Both the position numbers and the translations under genes were made by a program. The notes below the pieces were generated by a model that saw nothing but the letters and a program-made list of their open reading frames with translations, was not told the origin of the DNA and made no database searches. A DNA stretch of 64,000 nt from Charina bottae (lineage: Eukaryota; Chordata; Lepidosauria; Squamata; Charinaidae), in assembly GCA_023362775.1 (NCBI GenBank), contig JALMGJ010000012.1:26071001-26135000 (forward strand), read 5' to 3'. Position 1 is the first letter of the stretch. Every line of letters starts with the position of its first letter. Below, piece after piece: positions 1 to 37,790 of this stretch.

Positions 1-2
1 TC

Positions 3-866
3 CTAGACTGTGAAGTCCTCATTGGGACCGGTGGCAAGCTAGAAATAGGGATCTACAGGAAACCCACACACACAGATCAATATCTGATGTTTGACTCCCA
101 CCATCCACTGCAGCACAAACTAGGAGTCATCAGGACATTGTCACACAGAGCAGAAACCATCCCCACCTCCATGGATTCCAAAAAGAATGAAAATCAGCAC
201 CTGAGAACAGCCCTGAAGGCCTGTGGATATCCAAATTGGGCCTTCACCAAATCTAAATCTACCAGACCTAAAACAGCGACAGATAGGGCTGAGACTCAGA
301 GTAAACGAAAGAACCTGGTCATTCCCTACATGGCTGGCGTGTCTGAAAAGATAAAACGGATATTTGGCAAACACCACATACCTGTATATTTCAAACCCAC
401 CAACACACTGAGACAGAGGCTTGTACACCCCAAAGATCAAACTCCAAAACATAAGAAAAGCAATGTAGTTTATGCAATCCAGTGCAGTGAGGAGTGCTCT
501 GAACTCTACATTGGAGAAACCAAACAACCTATGTACAGGAGGATGGCACAACACAGGAGAAATAACACCACAGGACCAGAGTCAGCAGTTTATCTTCATC
601 TAAAAGAAAAAGGACACTCATTTGAGGACATTAATGTTCACATTTTAGACAGAGAAGATAGGTGGTTTGAGAGAGGGGTCAAGGAATCCATTTATGCCAA
701 CTTGGAAAATCCTTCCTTGAATAGAGGTGGGGGCCTCAGGCACAAACTCTCCCCCATCTTCCTCCCCGTGTTGTCTTCTGTGCCTAGGAAGATTAAGACC
801 ATTTCAGAAGCTCAACAGCAGCATGGTGTTTTTAACGACCCTCCATTAGATGATAAAAGGACTTAA
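3..866 (+). mobile_element. Penelope-like retroelement, C-terminal ORF with GIY-YIG endonuclease (partial)
   Basis: An open frame runs from base 3, the window edge, to the stop at 864-866, so the 5' part of the element (the reverse transcriptase) lies outside the window. The N-terminal part carries a RKPTHTDQYL-type block followed by HHPLQHK, the segment after the RT core in Penelope-like elements. Around bases 465-560 there is a GIY-YIG-type core: YAIQC, then YIGETKQPMYRRM, followed by the conserved Glu in the VKESIY block near base 690. This domain nicks target DNA in the family. The element sits in a MYO5B intron in the same direction as the gene. No stop or frameshift is seen in this part, which suggests a fairly young insertion. 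It is not a host gene. Confidence 0.85.
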
Positions 867-1082
867 AAATTACATCTCAATATAACCATGACCTAGCCCC
901 AGGTGTAAGGTCACACAGCTACCTAGGAACATATTTAGGATTCCCTTACCAACTTTGCTCAGACTGAAGAAGCCCCTTGGATAAGGAGCGAAACGTTTCC
1001 ATTAAGAAAATAGAGATCCAGTTGACATGATTCAAGCTACAGACAATTCCACCTGGATGACTGAGAACCTTCATAGACTCAA
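867..1082 (+). mobile_element. 3' tail of the Penelope-like element with hammerhead-like motif
   Basis: Noncoding tail following the GIY-YIG ORF. At 964-994 it has CTGAAGA, a short stem-loop (GCCCCTT paired with AAGGAGC around a GGAT loop, one mismatch) and then CGAAAC. This is the order of the hammerhead ribozyme core, which is known to be carried by Penelope-like elements. The usual CTGATGA is CTGAAGA here, so activity is doubtful. The same tail recurs on the minus strand at 18076-18498 and as a hairpin near 47.25 kb. Confidence 0.7.
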
Positions 1083-1099
1083 TTTGTGGGTTTTTCTAA

Positions 1100-5961
<4,862 letters not shown>

Positions 5962-7400
5962 AGACACAATATTTTTTTCAGCCCAATTTTCCCAAAGTTT
6001 GAGCAAAAAAAAAAAAGCGAAAATATAGGATCTCCTCAAATATGGACCAAATAATGGTGAAAGAACCAGTACATGCCAATTAATCAGTGCTAAATTGTAC
6101 AGCATAAAAAACTAATGTTGCATTTGAGTTAGATGCTTTTCGGTTTGTATGAGGGATTTTTTTGGGTGGGTGGGGAGTAGACCTTGCAGTTAATACTTGA
6201 AACACAAGAAGGGGTTGTACTGTTTGATATCATGCTAAAATATTTTCTCTCACTTGCCATTAAGGCAGTTGCACTGGTAAGTAGGATTTAAGTTTTAATT
6301 TTGTGAATTGTTTCTCAAGGACTTTTGTGTTGAAATAACAAAAAGCCCAGATTTCCACCCGTTTTCCAATTGTCGGTGGTAGTAGAGCTTGCTTGCACAC
6401 ACCGGAAGCCATCTTCAGTTTCTCTGTTTTCAGAAAATAAAGCTGCTGCAGGATAAAATAAAAAATTGTGACACAGCTTGAACAGATGTTACTGGAGGTG
6501 GGGACAGCATTATTTGCAACTTGCACTGAGGCTGGAAAATGCCACTTTGCATAGGAAGCAGACTAGTTATTCAAAGCTTCAGTCCGTCTTGGGCGTCTGC
6601 ACGGTATGGTTAAAAAAAATCAATATGGTGGCACATACATAAGAAAACAGGCAGAACTTCAATCACACCATCGGGGCTGCCATCTTGACTCTTTTTTACC
6701 ATACTCTGTGGACACCCCTGGTCCATCTTTAACCTGTCAAGTGTCTGTTGACAATTTTTCCATATGTATCACTGAGAATGTGAAGTTGTGGAGCCACAAA
6801 CCTCTTGTTTGCTTAATGCCGTAATTATGATTTCACTGCAGGCTGCTACTGATTCATTTCTGCCAGTGACTGATATGGCACTACGTGGATTTACTGGGGG
6901 AGAAAATGGTGTACCCGGTGCATTGGCTCTCAGACAGCAGGCACATTCCTTGCCAAGATAGTTGAAGAGTCCTTATGATCACCCTTGGGACTGTGCCAGG
7001 ACACTGTATGGGTACGCTGGCTCAGTTGTATGTCATTATGCAGACAGTGTTCCCCCAGCATTGACTGAGCCATGCACAGGGAATACATCTGCAGGGAACT
7101 GGGCTGTTGGGGTGTGTTTCCAAGCCAGTTACAAGGACAATGTTTTGCACCATGAAATAGTCCATAAATTTGACAATATCTGAATTCAAAGGGAAGCCTT
7201 TCAAGAGAATTAGCATGGAAACTAATGCAGAAGACCTCCTATCTTTATCAGCTTTTTTACACACAGAATAGGTAAGAAACTGTATTTCTTGCAAGAACTA
7301 ATCAGCACTTACAAAATACTAGAGAGCCCCATACTCCCCCCTTCCAGTGGAAAGAATAAAACCTTCTTTAGTGTTATAAATATGAAGACACTTTCAATTA
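5962..7400 (+). other. MYO5B: MYO5B 3' UTR (end not determined)
   Basis: Sequence directly after the stop. Candidate poly(A) signals AATAAA lie at 6436-6441 and 7355-7360, with more AATAAA-type signals beyond 8.7 kb. Which one is used cannot be told without transcript data. The region includes a MITE at 6590-6720. Confidence 0.5.
6590..6720. mobile_element. MITE with inverted AAGATGGC-type motifs (family C)
   Basis: The ends are of the GGGTGTCCAC type (the right end reads GGACACCCCTG). The interior has an ATGGTGGC / GCTGCCATCTTGAC inverted pair. The flanks GTCCGTCT and GTCCATCT (6582-6589, 6721-6728) match 7 of 8 bases, which suggests a hAT-type 8-bp target duplication. Related copies are near 41.5, 43.2, 44.0, 47.4, 48.4, 58.3 and 60.8 kb. 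Confidence 0.7.
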
Positions 7401-8107
7401 TGTTTAACCTAGTGGGATTTCCAAAATCCTGTTATCAAACATTTTTCTCCAAATTTTATTTTTTAAGCATCTGCCATTTTTCAACGATTATTCAGTGGCT
7501 ATCATAGCCATTAAATTAGCACTCAGATAAAAGAAGACAAGGGACAATTACACGAATTAGTAAAGGCAGCTCTATACAGAATTCATTATTTTGCAACCTC
7601 CTATAATTGCACTTAGACAAACCCAGTAGGGTTACAAGCAAAAAAAAATGTGATTGAATGACCTTTTTGAGCTGTGCCGATGATTTGGCATTTTTCACTT
7701 TTGCAAGTTTGGCAGTAGATATCTGACCAGGGTGCTTTTAACAAGATGAGCACCATCCTTTTCAAAGTAATTTGGTTACTATAAATCAAACAACCAACTT
7801 ACAAAAGACTCTCCTCCACTAATGGATTGATTCTAAAACATTCTGGTTTGATTCGGAAAATAACTGAAGGACCTGCCCATTTTTAACTGATAATAGTCTC
7901 CAAGACACCTGCAGCATTTTGCATATTTGGCTATGGGGCTCGGTTGCTCCACAGCTTGCAGTATTGAATGTCCTGAAGCACAGACGGACGCAAACAGGAG
8001 CATCTGTTATCTACATGAGTTATCTAGCTCATATTGGTGCTTATAGTGCTGCTCCCAAACTTTAGCGCATGAATATGGCTATCAGTCATAAAGTTTGGTA
8101 TCTAGGG

Positions 8108-8241
8108 CAGTGTTTCTCAACCTTAGCAACTTGAAGATGTGTGGACTTCAACTCCCAGAATTCCCCACCCAGCATGCTGGCTGGGGGATTCTGGGAGTTG
8201 AAGTCCACACATCTTCAAGTTGCTAAGGTTGAGAAACACTG
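8108..8241. mobile_element. Palindromic MITE (family B), perfect 8-bp target duplication
   Basis: A near-perfect palindrome starting CAGTGTTTCTCAACC and ending GGTTGAGAAACACTG. Flanks at 8100-8107 and 8242-8249 are both ATCTAGGG. No coding capacity. Confidence 0.92.
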
Positions 8242-8249
8242 ATCTAGGG

Positions 8250-10392
8250 AAGTTTTTCCAAATTCTAAATTCATAAAATATTGCAGCTGTGTGGTAAAAT
8301 GATAGCTGCCTCCACGTAATTCTACAACTTGCCTTGTGTTGTTTTCGTTTTTTGCCCGTGCAAAAAAACTCATGATACCTGTTGTGGTCCTGTAGTTTTA
8401 CCCAATGACACTTTATTCAACAGAATTTTTCTATTACTCACTCATATCCCTATTTTAATGAAAAAAAATGTTTTATGCCAACAGTTGCTTTTCCCTCTTG
8501 TGATTTTCTGCATTAGTGCAAACACTCGAGGCTGTACCCACCAATTGGCAGGGATCCCCCCCCTTCAAATTAAATAGGATAAATTTGTCCTTTGGCAGAC
8601 CCCCTCTGGAGGTCCTGACCATGAAACAAAAAAGCACAACCAGATTATTGCCTCTTATGGAACAAATCCCTCATTCTGAATATTGCAATTCCTGTGTACT
8701 CCTTAAGAATTCCTTATGCTTACTCATCATCAATAAAATAATGCAAAAGTGAGGCACATTCTTGAAAAGGAACATACAAGCTAAAATAGTACTGAAACTG
8801 CCACATAATTTTTCACCCATTGTGGCCAGCTTCTTCCTCCTCCAGATCAGGCCTTCTGTCTCCCACAAAAACAGGTGTGAAGGGGGGGGGGGCAATTTGC
8901 CAACTGTGATCCTATCTTGCGTGTAAAGCAAGCAACTATTCCCAAATTCTCCAGTGTAATGTGGAATTGAGTTGTTCTGTGTGCTGGACAAGTGGAAGTG
9001 TTGTGTTCCCATATTGGCAAGAAGCATCAATTTCTGTATAAACAATTACTGTATATGTTAAAAAACCTTCAACCATTGCAGAGTTTCTAAATATGTTGGT
9101 GTATTTAATTCTTACCAGGCAGACTAGAAAATGAGATGCAAAACCTTCTACAGAATCTTAAGAAAATATATTTGTAAAGTGTGGCTAAAGCTCTACTTAA
9201 TGGTTATATTTCTTCTCTACAGAACTGCAAGAAAATTAATTTATATTATGTATAATATCTGTACATTTTTAAAATATGTTAGTATAAGAGATAGAAATTG
9301 AATATTTGTAATTATCTGCAAACTTGGATTTACTGAAGGAAATTAAGTTAAATAACTGATGTCTGTAATTTTTGTGATCTGTTTTTAAGATAACCTTGAA
9401 GTTTCTTTTTAAAAAGCCAATTTACTGGCAGTGCCATGCACAAACATGCTTTCTCTATCTCTAATTGACCATTTCTTTGATTTAAAGATACTTTAGCACA
9501 GATCAAAAAAGTAGATTGTGTCACTTATTTAATCTTTTTATCGTTTTTGACTGAATTCTTTCCTTCTGCATGCCTTTACATTATCATTCTCAATCACCAT
9601 TTTTCTGAACTGAGTATTACAACTTTGGAGAAAAATTTAAATATCACCCCAAATTACTGTTGGATCTGTATGTAAACTGATGAAATTGCAAGTGAAATTA
9701 GACATCTTTAAAAGTCCATAAAAAGGACCCAAACGGATTTGGTTGGCTTTTCCCCACAAGGTTTCTAGATGCCCCTAAGTGCTCCAAGGTCCAAGTTGGG
9801 AATCATGAAGGGGGAATTCTTTTTAAAGACCTACAAATTCACTAAAGCAAACATCAATAAAATACTTGATTAATGCCTCTCAGTATTTATAGTTATCTGA
9901 CTAATAATGTTAACAAGGGTGCAGCCTTACATATAACTTCTATTTGTTTAGGACAATTAGCATGGAAAGATTTCAGTAATTCCTGTCTGTATTAGTTTAA
10001 TTTGAACTTCCTATAAAAAGAAATATATGGCCAAAAGTCTTCCTCAGTTAAAAGCTGCTGCAAGAAATTCATACCGATATTAACTATTAATTCATACTGA
10101 TATTAACTATTAATAACTTTTTAAATGCTACAAGTCTCAAGTGTGCAAGAATTGGCAACACTGGCTGTACATGGAAACAAGCATTATGAGGTTTTCAAGT
10201 TACTGAACAGACACTCAAGCGATTTCCCCCTTATTCCAGCACATTAACTATATGGGTGTGTTTCTTACTCTGAGACCGTTAAGCTATAATAGAGTGCAAT
10301 AGTCAGAATTATCTAGCATTATAGATTATTGTAGCTGACTGTCCCTTATGCCCATCAATTATACTGCATGAGCCTCGGTCTTCAAGACTTTG
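8250..10392. other. Intergenic or distal MYO5B 3' UTR, no gene seen
   Basis: AT-rich sequence with a G run near 8883 and a 23-bp near-identical tandem pair near 10070-10115. No conserved coding frame or clear repeat was recognised. Confidence 0.6.
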
Positions 10393-10402
10393 ATTTTTTA
10401 TA

Positions 10403-10722
10403 AGGTAGGTAAAGGTTTTCCCCTGCACAGTCGTGTCCGACTCTAGGGGCGGTGCTCATCTCCGTTTGTTAGCCGAAGAGCCAGCGTTGTCCTAAGACGC
10501 TTCCGCGGTCATGTGGCCGGCATGACGCGCACGGAACGCTGGTACCATCCCACCGAAGTGGTACCTATGCATCTACGTGCATTTGCATGCTTTCCAATTG
10601 CTAGGTTGGCAAGAGCTGGGGCGAGTGCGGGAGCTCACTCTGTCACGCGGTGCTCGGGTGTCGAACCACCAACCTTCCGATCAACAAGCCTGGCGTCTTA
10701 ACCACTGAGCCATTGCGCCCCA
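10403..10722 (-). repeat. Sauria-type tRNA-derived SINE
   Basis: Read on the minus strand it has an A box (GGCTCAGTGG), a B-box-like GGTTCGACACC, and a tail with GTCGGACACGACT, the sequence that also ends BovB LINEs here. Both flanks are ATTTTTTATA (10393-10402 and 10723-10732), a perfect 10-bp target duplication. Confidence 0.9.
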
Positions 10723-10732
10723 ATTTTTTATA

Positions 10733-12089
10733 CAGTATATATATTTAAAGATAACTCCCATAAAAGCTAGAGAATTGTTCAAAGAATGCAAATGCTGGAG
10801 TATAAAATGAGGGTGAACCCCCACACACACAAATCTATGATCACCTCAGCTTGATTAAAGCTGCAAGTGTGGATGAAATATTGCTATTGATAAAAATATT
10901 TTTCCAGTTTGAACAAATGGGCAAATTACCGTACAACTGTTTATAGGAAAGTGACTGTAAAGGTCACCATCATTCCACTGTGCATAAAATATTGTGAAAT
11001 AAATACTTTGGAATAAAAAGCTTGTTCTGCTTGTTTTTCTGCTAGTGTCCATCCTCAAAGGTCACTCTAAAAGAGTAATGAATTTGTTTTATAAACTCTC
11101 TGTAGTACATCTACAGTATATGGGTGTATTTCCTTCTTGAGTTCCAAGTGTCACATGTAAAAGCTGTGGTGATACAGCTATCATCACGCCATAAGATTGC
11201 TTCTTAAATTATTGTAAAGTATTGGAGAAAACAAATATAGTTGGGTTGATGAAAGGTATGTCAAATCCAAGTGGTCTGTTGGGGGCGGGGGACGGCTCTG
11301 AAATACTTTTCTATGGAATACCTGCTGTACTTATTTACAATTTATTAATTGCCAAAATTTTCATCTATGGGGTACGTACTTTAAAGCCCTGCATTTTTAA
11401 TGCAGTGTACAGATCTATCTTAGTATGCCAACAATATCAAGGTATCAATTAAGAGGAAAACAGTACACAGTTGGCTCAGTAGCTCATAATCGTTGCATTA
11501 TTTAACTATTTCATATTAACAGACTGGCCCTTTCAGAAGTGTCCACTTTAAACTGTCCAGTGTGTGTGAAAAGTAGGACAGCAAATATATGCCTGTTGTA
11601 GAATTAAGTCCCACTAACCTCAGTGGTGGTGATCTCAATACAAAAACACACTGGATTGCACTATTCCAATTTCAGAGTATTTTTAAAACACGCCTTCCAA
11701 ATGATCAAAGGTGGACTGATGTTTTGACATTAATTTTGGAACAAACCAGCACTTAGGTGAAAAGGTCTTGCTAGAATGTTTCTTTTGGGATGAATTTTCA
11801 TTCAATTTTAGCCATTCGATGAACTGCATTCAACAGGAAAAAGAAGTGCCCAGGTTACGTTAACATTCCAGAGCCTCAAAAGGGGGACTCAAAACTTGGC
11901 AGTAGGCTGAAGAGGCAGAGTAAGTTTAAAAGTTGCATTTTATACTGGCTTGCTTTCAGGGGACTTGGAACAAATCATCTTCCTCACCAGAGTCTTGCAT
12001 TTATCTTGTATTCTTTCGTTTTTGTGGTGGTTCTTTTTTTTACTTTGATGTTGATCTGTATTTATTTTTTACTTTAATTAAGTTTTCCT
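10733..12089. other. Intergenic, nothing recognised
   Basis: AT-rich DNA with no supported gene, repeat or structured element. Confidence 0.55.
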
Positions 12090-12099
12090 TTGTTTGATG

Positions 12100-12204
12100 T
12101 TATTTATTTATTCGATTTATCACCGCCCAACTCCCTCAAAGGGACTCCACCCTTTTATACACCACCCAGAGTCCTGTGGGATTGGGGCAGGTTACAAGCA
12201 CTGT
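12100..12204 (-). repeat. LINE (L2/CR1 group) 3' tail fragment
   Basis: A TTTATTTATTCGATTTAT run followed by a CACCGCCCAACTCC-type segment, as at the 3' ends of L2-like LINEs read in reverse. It is interrupted by the hAT element at 12213. Confidence 0.5.
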
Positions 12205-12212
12205 CTATAGAT

Positions 12213-12481
12213 CAGAGCTTTCCAAACTGTGTCGCGACACAAAAGTGTGTCGCCACACAGAGTCTGGTGTGTCGCCACACAACCCAGAAGCGCTGATCAT
12301 CATCAGCGCTTCCGGGTTTTCCCGCGGCGACACACCAACGGCGGCGCGCAAAAACCTGAAAGCGGCAGCAGCGCTTCCGGGTTTTTGCGCGCTGCCGCAA
12401 TGTCGGCACTTCCGGGTTTTCCCGCGGCGACACACCAACGGCGGTTGGTGTGTCGCCGCGGGAATACTTTGGAAAGCCCTG
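12213..12481. mobile_element. Nonautonomous hAT element (family A), perfect 8-bp target duplication
   Basis: The ends are CAGAGCTTTCCAAACTGTG and its complement form TTTGGAAAGCCCTG. Flanks 12205-12212 and 12482-12489 are both CTATAGAT. The interior is rich in CpG and carries inverted GTGTCGCC motifs, which create overlapping meaningless frames on both strands. Confidence 0.93.
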
Positions 12482-12539
12482 CTATAGATAGATAAATTAT
12501 TGGATAAACGGGGGGGGGGGGAATACAGACCAGTTCAGA

Positions 12540-13330
12540 GTCACCTACCAAGGTGCATAGTTGAGTGGAGATTTTAACACTGCTCTTCGCAATCTCAGCC
12601 AAACCCTCTGTGTTCTCCATCATAAAGGCTTTTGCCCAGCTGACCTTAGATTTTTCTCCTGTGCCCTGGGTTCTGGACATCAGCAACCAAGGAAGAACTA
12701 CAGGGCCACCCAAGCGTTGGTCTCAGATGCCGTTGTTAGCACAAACTTCGTCATTCAGTTCCACAGAATTCGGATTGCGCAGTGGGCTATTCATCACAGA
12801 CCAACGATGGCAAGAAGGGGCAACGTTCCCCAAATGGGACCATCTGTAATGCGCTCTACACGGGGGGAGCCTTGGAAAGCACTTGGGAGCCACCAGTGGT
12901 ACAAGATGCAGCAGACCCCACGGGCTGTGTGGGTGCATCCCGAGGTACTCACTGCTGCTTACTGCTACAGGAACTGCACGGGTTGCCAGTTGGCTTCTGG
13001 AGGCAATTCAAGATGCCGGTTGGCAGCACCCTGGCTCCGGACTGAGGGACCACCACCTCCCATATTCACTTGCCTGTCCAGTCAGGCCAAACCTCCAGGT
13101 CCCACCTACACAAGGGTGTCACATGGCAGGACCTTAGAAACAGGCATTTTGGGTCCTTGTCCCTCTGCTTTGGAGATCCAGTTTGCTACTTTCCTCCTAG
13201 ATTTCAGGAGAGCTGTTAAGACCTGGTGGTTCCCTCAAGCCCAGGAGGAGGGCATGCGATGACTGAAAGTTGGAATCTGGTGGATGCACAACATTGTGTA
13301 TTGCTTTTTTTATGAGGATCTTGATTGTGA
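12540..13330 (+). repeat. Degraded L2-type LINE 3' ORF remnant
   Basis: Pieces in shifting frames recall the L2 RT C-terminus: ELHGLPVGFWRQFK near 12970 and DFRRAVKTWWF near 13203. Several frameshifts and stops break it. A better-preserved relative lies on the minus strand at 14362-15262. Confidence 0.65.
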
Positions 13331-13877
13331 ATCACCCACAGCCTTTGAGCATACACATTAAGTAAATCAATCTGAACCAGACAGATCAGAAACGTATTAT
13401 CACAAAGCAAAATGCTCTTGCAAATATTTGCATAAAATTGTGTAAGCAGAGTTGGGAATAGTCCATCATTTCTGTCCTGTATGCACAAGTGCCAAAATGA
13501 TTTTCAGGATCCAGCATACTATACTAGCCCCCCATTCCAAGTGCAGTTGATGAGCAAAACTGGCTGGAGAACTGCAAGTTACCATTATGACCTTCCATTG
13601 TGACACTTCATTATTGAACAAGGAATGCTTGCTATTCCTAGAGAGGAGTATGATGCCTTATGACTTCTTTCTGTTCTTCGGTCATTCAGGTACTTCCAAT
13701 TCTTCATGACCTGACAGACATCATTTTGCCAGGACTGTCTCTTGAGTTCTTGTGACAGGATCTAGCACCTTGTCTGTTGGTGGCCTCTTTTTCAATTGTC
13801 CTTAATTTTTCCAGGCATCAAGGTCTTCTCTAGTGACACCTACCTTCACATTATGCATCCATTTTATTGACTGGTAC
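13331..13877. other. Intergenic, possible LINE debris
   Basis: Minus-strand fragments near 13680-13860 resemble LINE 3' ORF text, but too weakly to classify. No gene was seen. Confidence 0.4.
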
Positions 13878-13890
13878 TATAAATAGATGT

Positions 13891-14215
13891 GGGAGGCGTG
13901 ATGGCTCAGTGGTTAAGACACCAGGCTTGTCGATCAGAAGGTCGGTGGTTCGATACCTGAGCGCCGCGTGACGGAGTGAGCTCCCGCACTCGCCCCAGCT
14001 CTTGCCAACCTAGCAATTGGAAAGCATGCAAATGCAAGTAGATGAATAGGTACCACTTCGGTGGGATGGTAACAGCGTTCCGCGTGCGTCATGCCGGCCA
14101 CACGACCACGGAAGCGTCTTCGGACAGCGCTGGCTCTTCGGCTAAGAAACGGAGATGAGCACCGGCCCCTAGAGTCGGACACAACTGTGCAGGGGAAAAC
14201 CTTTACCTTTACCTT
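13891..14215 (+). repeat. Sauria-type tRNA-derived SINE, full length
   Basis: The head has an A box TGGCTCAGTGG and a B box GGTTCGATACC. The tail GAGTCGGACACAACTG is BovB-like and ends in ACCTTT repeats. A perfect 13-bp target duplication TATAAATAGATGT lies at 13878-13890 and 14216-14228. It is a retroposon, not a functional tRNA gene. Confidence 0.92.
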
Positions 14216-14361
14216 TATAAATAGATGTGCTGTTTCCTGCTGCCCCAGAACAAGAGACAGGTTTTTTGCATTTCTGTAATTCCTGTTGAAAATAACAAAC
14301 ACCTTGCAGCAATTAAAGTCAGGTGACATAATGGTTTTGAGAAATATCTCTTAGCCTTTTT

Positions 14362-15262
14362 ATTTGAAAAGTCTCTGGGCGGTTTACAACCATAACATCA
14401 TTAAAATACAATAAAAATAATAAAAATATAAATACAATAAAATCCAAGTGGCAGGTGGTTCTTACAGTGAAGCTAAACATATTTAAAATATTTGAGGCGG
14501 CTGTAAGAAATCAGCCATCCCCAAGCATGACCACTTTCCTTCTTGCCCCAGGCGAGATCACAGAGCCAAGTTTTTTATTTGTTCCTGAAGTCCAGGAGTG
14601 AAGGGGCCTGTCTTATCTCTGGGGGGAGGATGTTCCATAGGGCAGGTGCCGCTGCAGAGAAGGCTCGCCTCCGAGACCCCGCTAGATGGAATTCTTTCAT
14701 AGAGGGGGTCCACAGCATGCCCTCTCTGCAAGATCGGGCGGGACGGGATGATGTAATGGGGATGAGGCGGTCCCTCAGATAACCTGGGCCCGTGCCATGT
14801 AGGGCTTTAAAGGTGATGACCAACACCTTGAATTGGACCCGGAAGCAAACTGGCACCCAATGCAGCTCACGGACCAGAGGTGTTATGTCTGTCGATCTTG
14901 GTGCACCTAAAACTGCCCACGCGGCCGCATTCTGTACCAGCTGTAGCTTCCGGATATTCAAGGATAGCCCCATGTAGAGTGCGTTACAGTAATCTATATG
15001 GTCCTCTCGGTCAAGGAAAGGGGGTAACTGGCGCACAACACGAAGTTGAGCAAAGGCCCTCCTAGCCACGACTGCCACCTGCTCTTTGAGCAGGAGTCGT
15101 GAGTCCAAGAGGACCCCCAAGTTACGCACCGGGTCTGTCTGGGGTAGTGCAACCCCATCCAGAACTAAAGATGACAAATTCCCAGAAACCGAGGGGCCAT
15201 TAATCCACAGCCACTCCGTCTTACCAGGGTTCAGCTGAAGCCTGTTTTTCCCCATCCCAGTT
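14362..15262 (-). mobile_element. L2-type LINE, 3' end of the reverse transcriptase ORF
   Basis: The minus-strand frame 15255-14575 (226 codons) has NRLQLNPGKTEWL, NLGVLLDSRLLLKEQV, LQLVQNAAAWAVLGAPR and ELHWVPVCFRVQFKVLVITF, which mark the C-terminal end of L2-group reverse transcriptases. The 3' tail continues to about 14362 with GGCGGTTTACAACCATAA. The element is 5' truncated. A half copy of MITE family B abuts its truncated end at 15253-15303. Confidence 0.82.
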
Positions 15263-15957
15263 GAAGTCCACCTATCTTAACGTTGCTGAGGCTGAGAAAC
15301 ACGGATATAGAACCTTCTTTTAAAGCAAAATCAGGAAAAGGCAAGCCTTTTGGAGCTGCAAACAGGTGCGACATTCACATCTCACGTGCTCCAAAGCCTG
15401 CTGTTGGTCGTTTAGTCCAGCCTTCCCCAACCTGGCGCCCCCCCCCCCTCAGAAGGTGGGCTGGCCGTCCCATCCTCCGCATGGCTGGCCGGAGACGACT
15501 GCAGCCCCACGGCTCTCCTGGCCGCCATCTGGGGAAGGCGGGGTCAATAGCCCGGGGCTGCGGGTGTTGCGAGCCCGCTTAGCCTCAGGAAACGCTTCGA
15601 TGCGCCGCGCCGGAAGCTCCGCCCCTTCCTGCGCGTTGCTCCGCCTCCTCTTGGCAGCCGCGACGCGGATTCCCCAGCCAGCGAGCCAGAAAGGGAGGCG
15701 AGGAAGGCGTCGTGTGAACGCTTCTTCGGGGCAGGAGTCCTTCCCATAATGCCGCCAGTAGTCCCCTCCGTGCCAAAGAGCCAGATCCGCGCTCCCCCAG
15801 CCCTCCCCACAGCATTGGACTCCAGCTCCCATAACCCACAACCAGGATTGGGTGGAGGAGAGCTGCTAAATCCCCGCGTCTCCCTCCTCCCATCTCCTGA
15901 GGGGCTCCTCTAGCCCAGCCTGGGCTCTGCAGAAGGGGCGGGGCGCCAACTCCCTCT

Positions 15958-16093
15958 CCCATAATCCCCAGCCGGCATGGTTCAGACTCTCCAGGTCCAG
16001 AGGGGCGCCACAGACTCCTCCCACCTCTGGGGCGGTTTCCCCAGTTCGGGCGAGTCTAGTTTCAAGTATGCCTACCCGGCTGGGGATTATGGG
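15958..16093. promoter_or_regulatory. Perfect 18-bp inverted repeat in ACAA2 promoter
   Basis: CCCATAATCCCCAGCCGG at 15958-15975 recurs in exact reverse complement at 16076-16093, 100 bases apart and 250-385 bases before the start codon. It may be a paired factor-binding site or repeat-derived. Confidence 0.7.
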
Positions 16094-16342
16094 GCCCGAG
16101 GCTCCCCGAGAGGGAACACCCGGCCTGCGTCCGTCCGTCTCTTGCCTGCTTTGCAGCCCCACAAAGGCCCGTCTCTACTGGCCGCCGTCCGGCACGTTTC
16201 CCGCTGGAAGGGAAGTGACTCCCCCGTCGAGGAGCACGCGCGGGTGAGGGAGGAGGAGTGAGAGGAGGAAGGGCGGGGTTGCGACTTGCGAGCCGAGGAG
16301 CCCAGGAGAAGTTTGGTGGTTGGAGAAGAGACAGCCGCCGCC

Positions 16343-36686
<20,344 letters not shown>

Positions 36687-37790
36687 AGGACACTCTAGGG
36701 TCTGCAGTGATTTAACGCTGCATTCTCTGCCAATTGCTACACAATCAATTGAAGAAATTAAAGAGACAGTTACAATTCTACTTTTGTGCAGAGACTGTAA
36801 TCATCCAGCAAAGTGAAGCAATGTGCTGCTGAAATCTGTTTTTAGAGAAAATAACAACATAACCTTTAACTTGATTGTGTGGATCTAGCCATAATTTGTA
36901 ATTGATCCGTTTTACCTCCCACTGAATTCAATTTTGATTCTCCTAATAGAAATGTTTGTGGATAAATATTTAACAGCCAACAATTATGATTGTTGGCTGC
37001 TAAATATTTATCAACATCAACAACAAGCAAAAATGAACCTACAGTTTGATATTTTATCAGTATGGTTTCCCAGGCTGATTTCTGTGTTCAGTTAATGTAA
37101 TTTGATGAGTTTAGCACTGGCATAAAGGACACAGTTGGGTCTGATTTTTGCTTGAAGAACTCCACTGTTAAGCAATAGGAACGAAGTCTGACAAAAAATC
37201 CATGTGCCTCTCTAAAAAAATAAAATATGAATTAATTCAAATTATTTTAGTCTGGATTTCTGTAAAGTTTCTGCCTGAAGAGCGTCACTCTGATGATCTC
37301 TGGTGGGACATAATCAGAGGCTTTTGGATTTTGGGAACCTTCTCTTGTGCAGAAAAGTGGATGCAGGGACCTGCCTTGATCAAAATTGGAAAGACACTCC
37401 CCAGTTCTTGGGCCATTTCATTGCTCCTGCAATAAAAGGAAAAAATGGCACATTTGGGGATGGATGAGGGGCGCTTTTGGAGTCCCAAGTTCTCTCATTC
37501 CAAGAGAAGCCCCTGGAATATAGAAAAAAGTGACACCTGGATGTGGCATAGGTGCTTTTCCTCTTTCTTGGAATCAGTGAGGAAGGGGGGGGGGAGATCA
37601 GCAAATAAAGGAAAGAGAAAAAAGTGGGGCAGGAACAGCCGCCTGCTCTTTCTCTTCTTGCCAATGCAAACTCAAAAGGACTTAAGAGCAGCAGGATTTC
37701 CAGCAGGCCGAGTTACGGGGACTTGCGGGCGCTGCTCTGTGTGCAAAGTATTTCCAGTGTACAATGCAAGTTTTTTATTATTAATAAAGC
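36687..37790 (+). other. ACAA2: ACAA2 3' UTR (end not determined)
   Basis: Follows the stop. Candidate poly(A) signals are ATTAAA at 36757 and AATAAA at 37219, 37431 and 37783. Near 36955-37010 a short inverted repeat (ATAAATATTTAACAGCCAAC and its complement) could form a hairpin in the message. Confidence 0.55.

Noticed and set aside
13891..13975. Functional tRNA gene
   Set aside because: A and B boxes are present, but it is the head of a SINE with target duplications and no proper cloverleaf or terminator.
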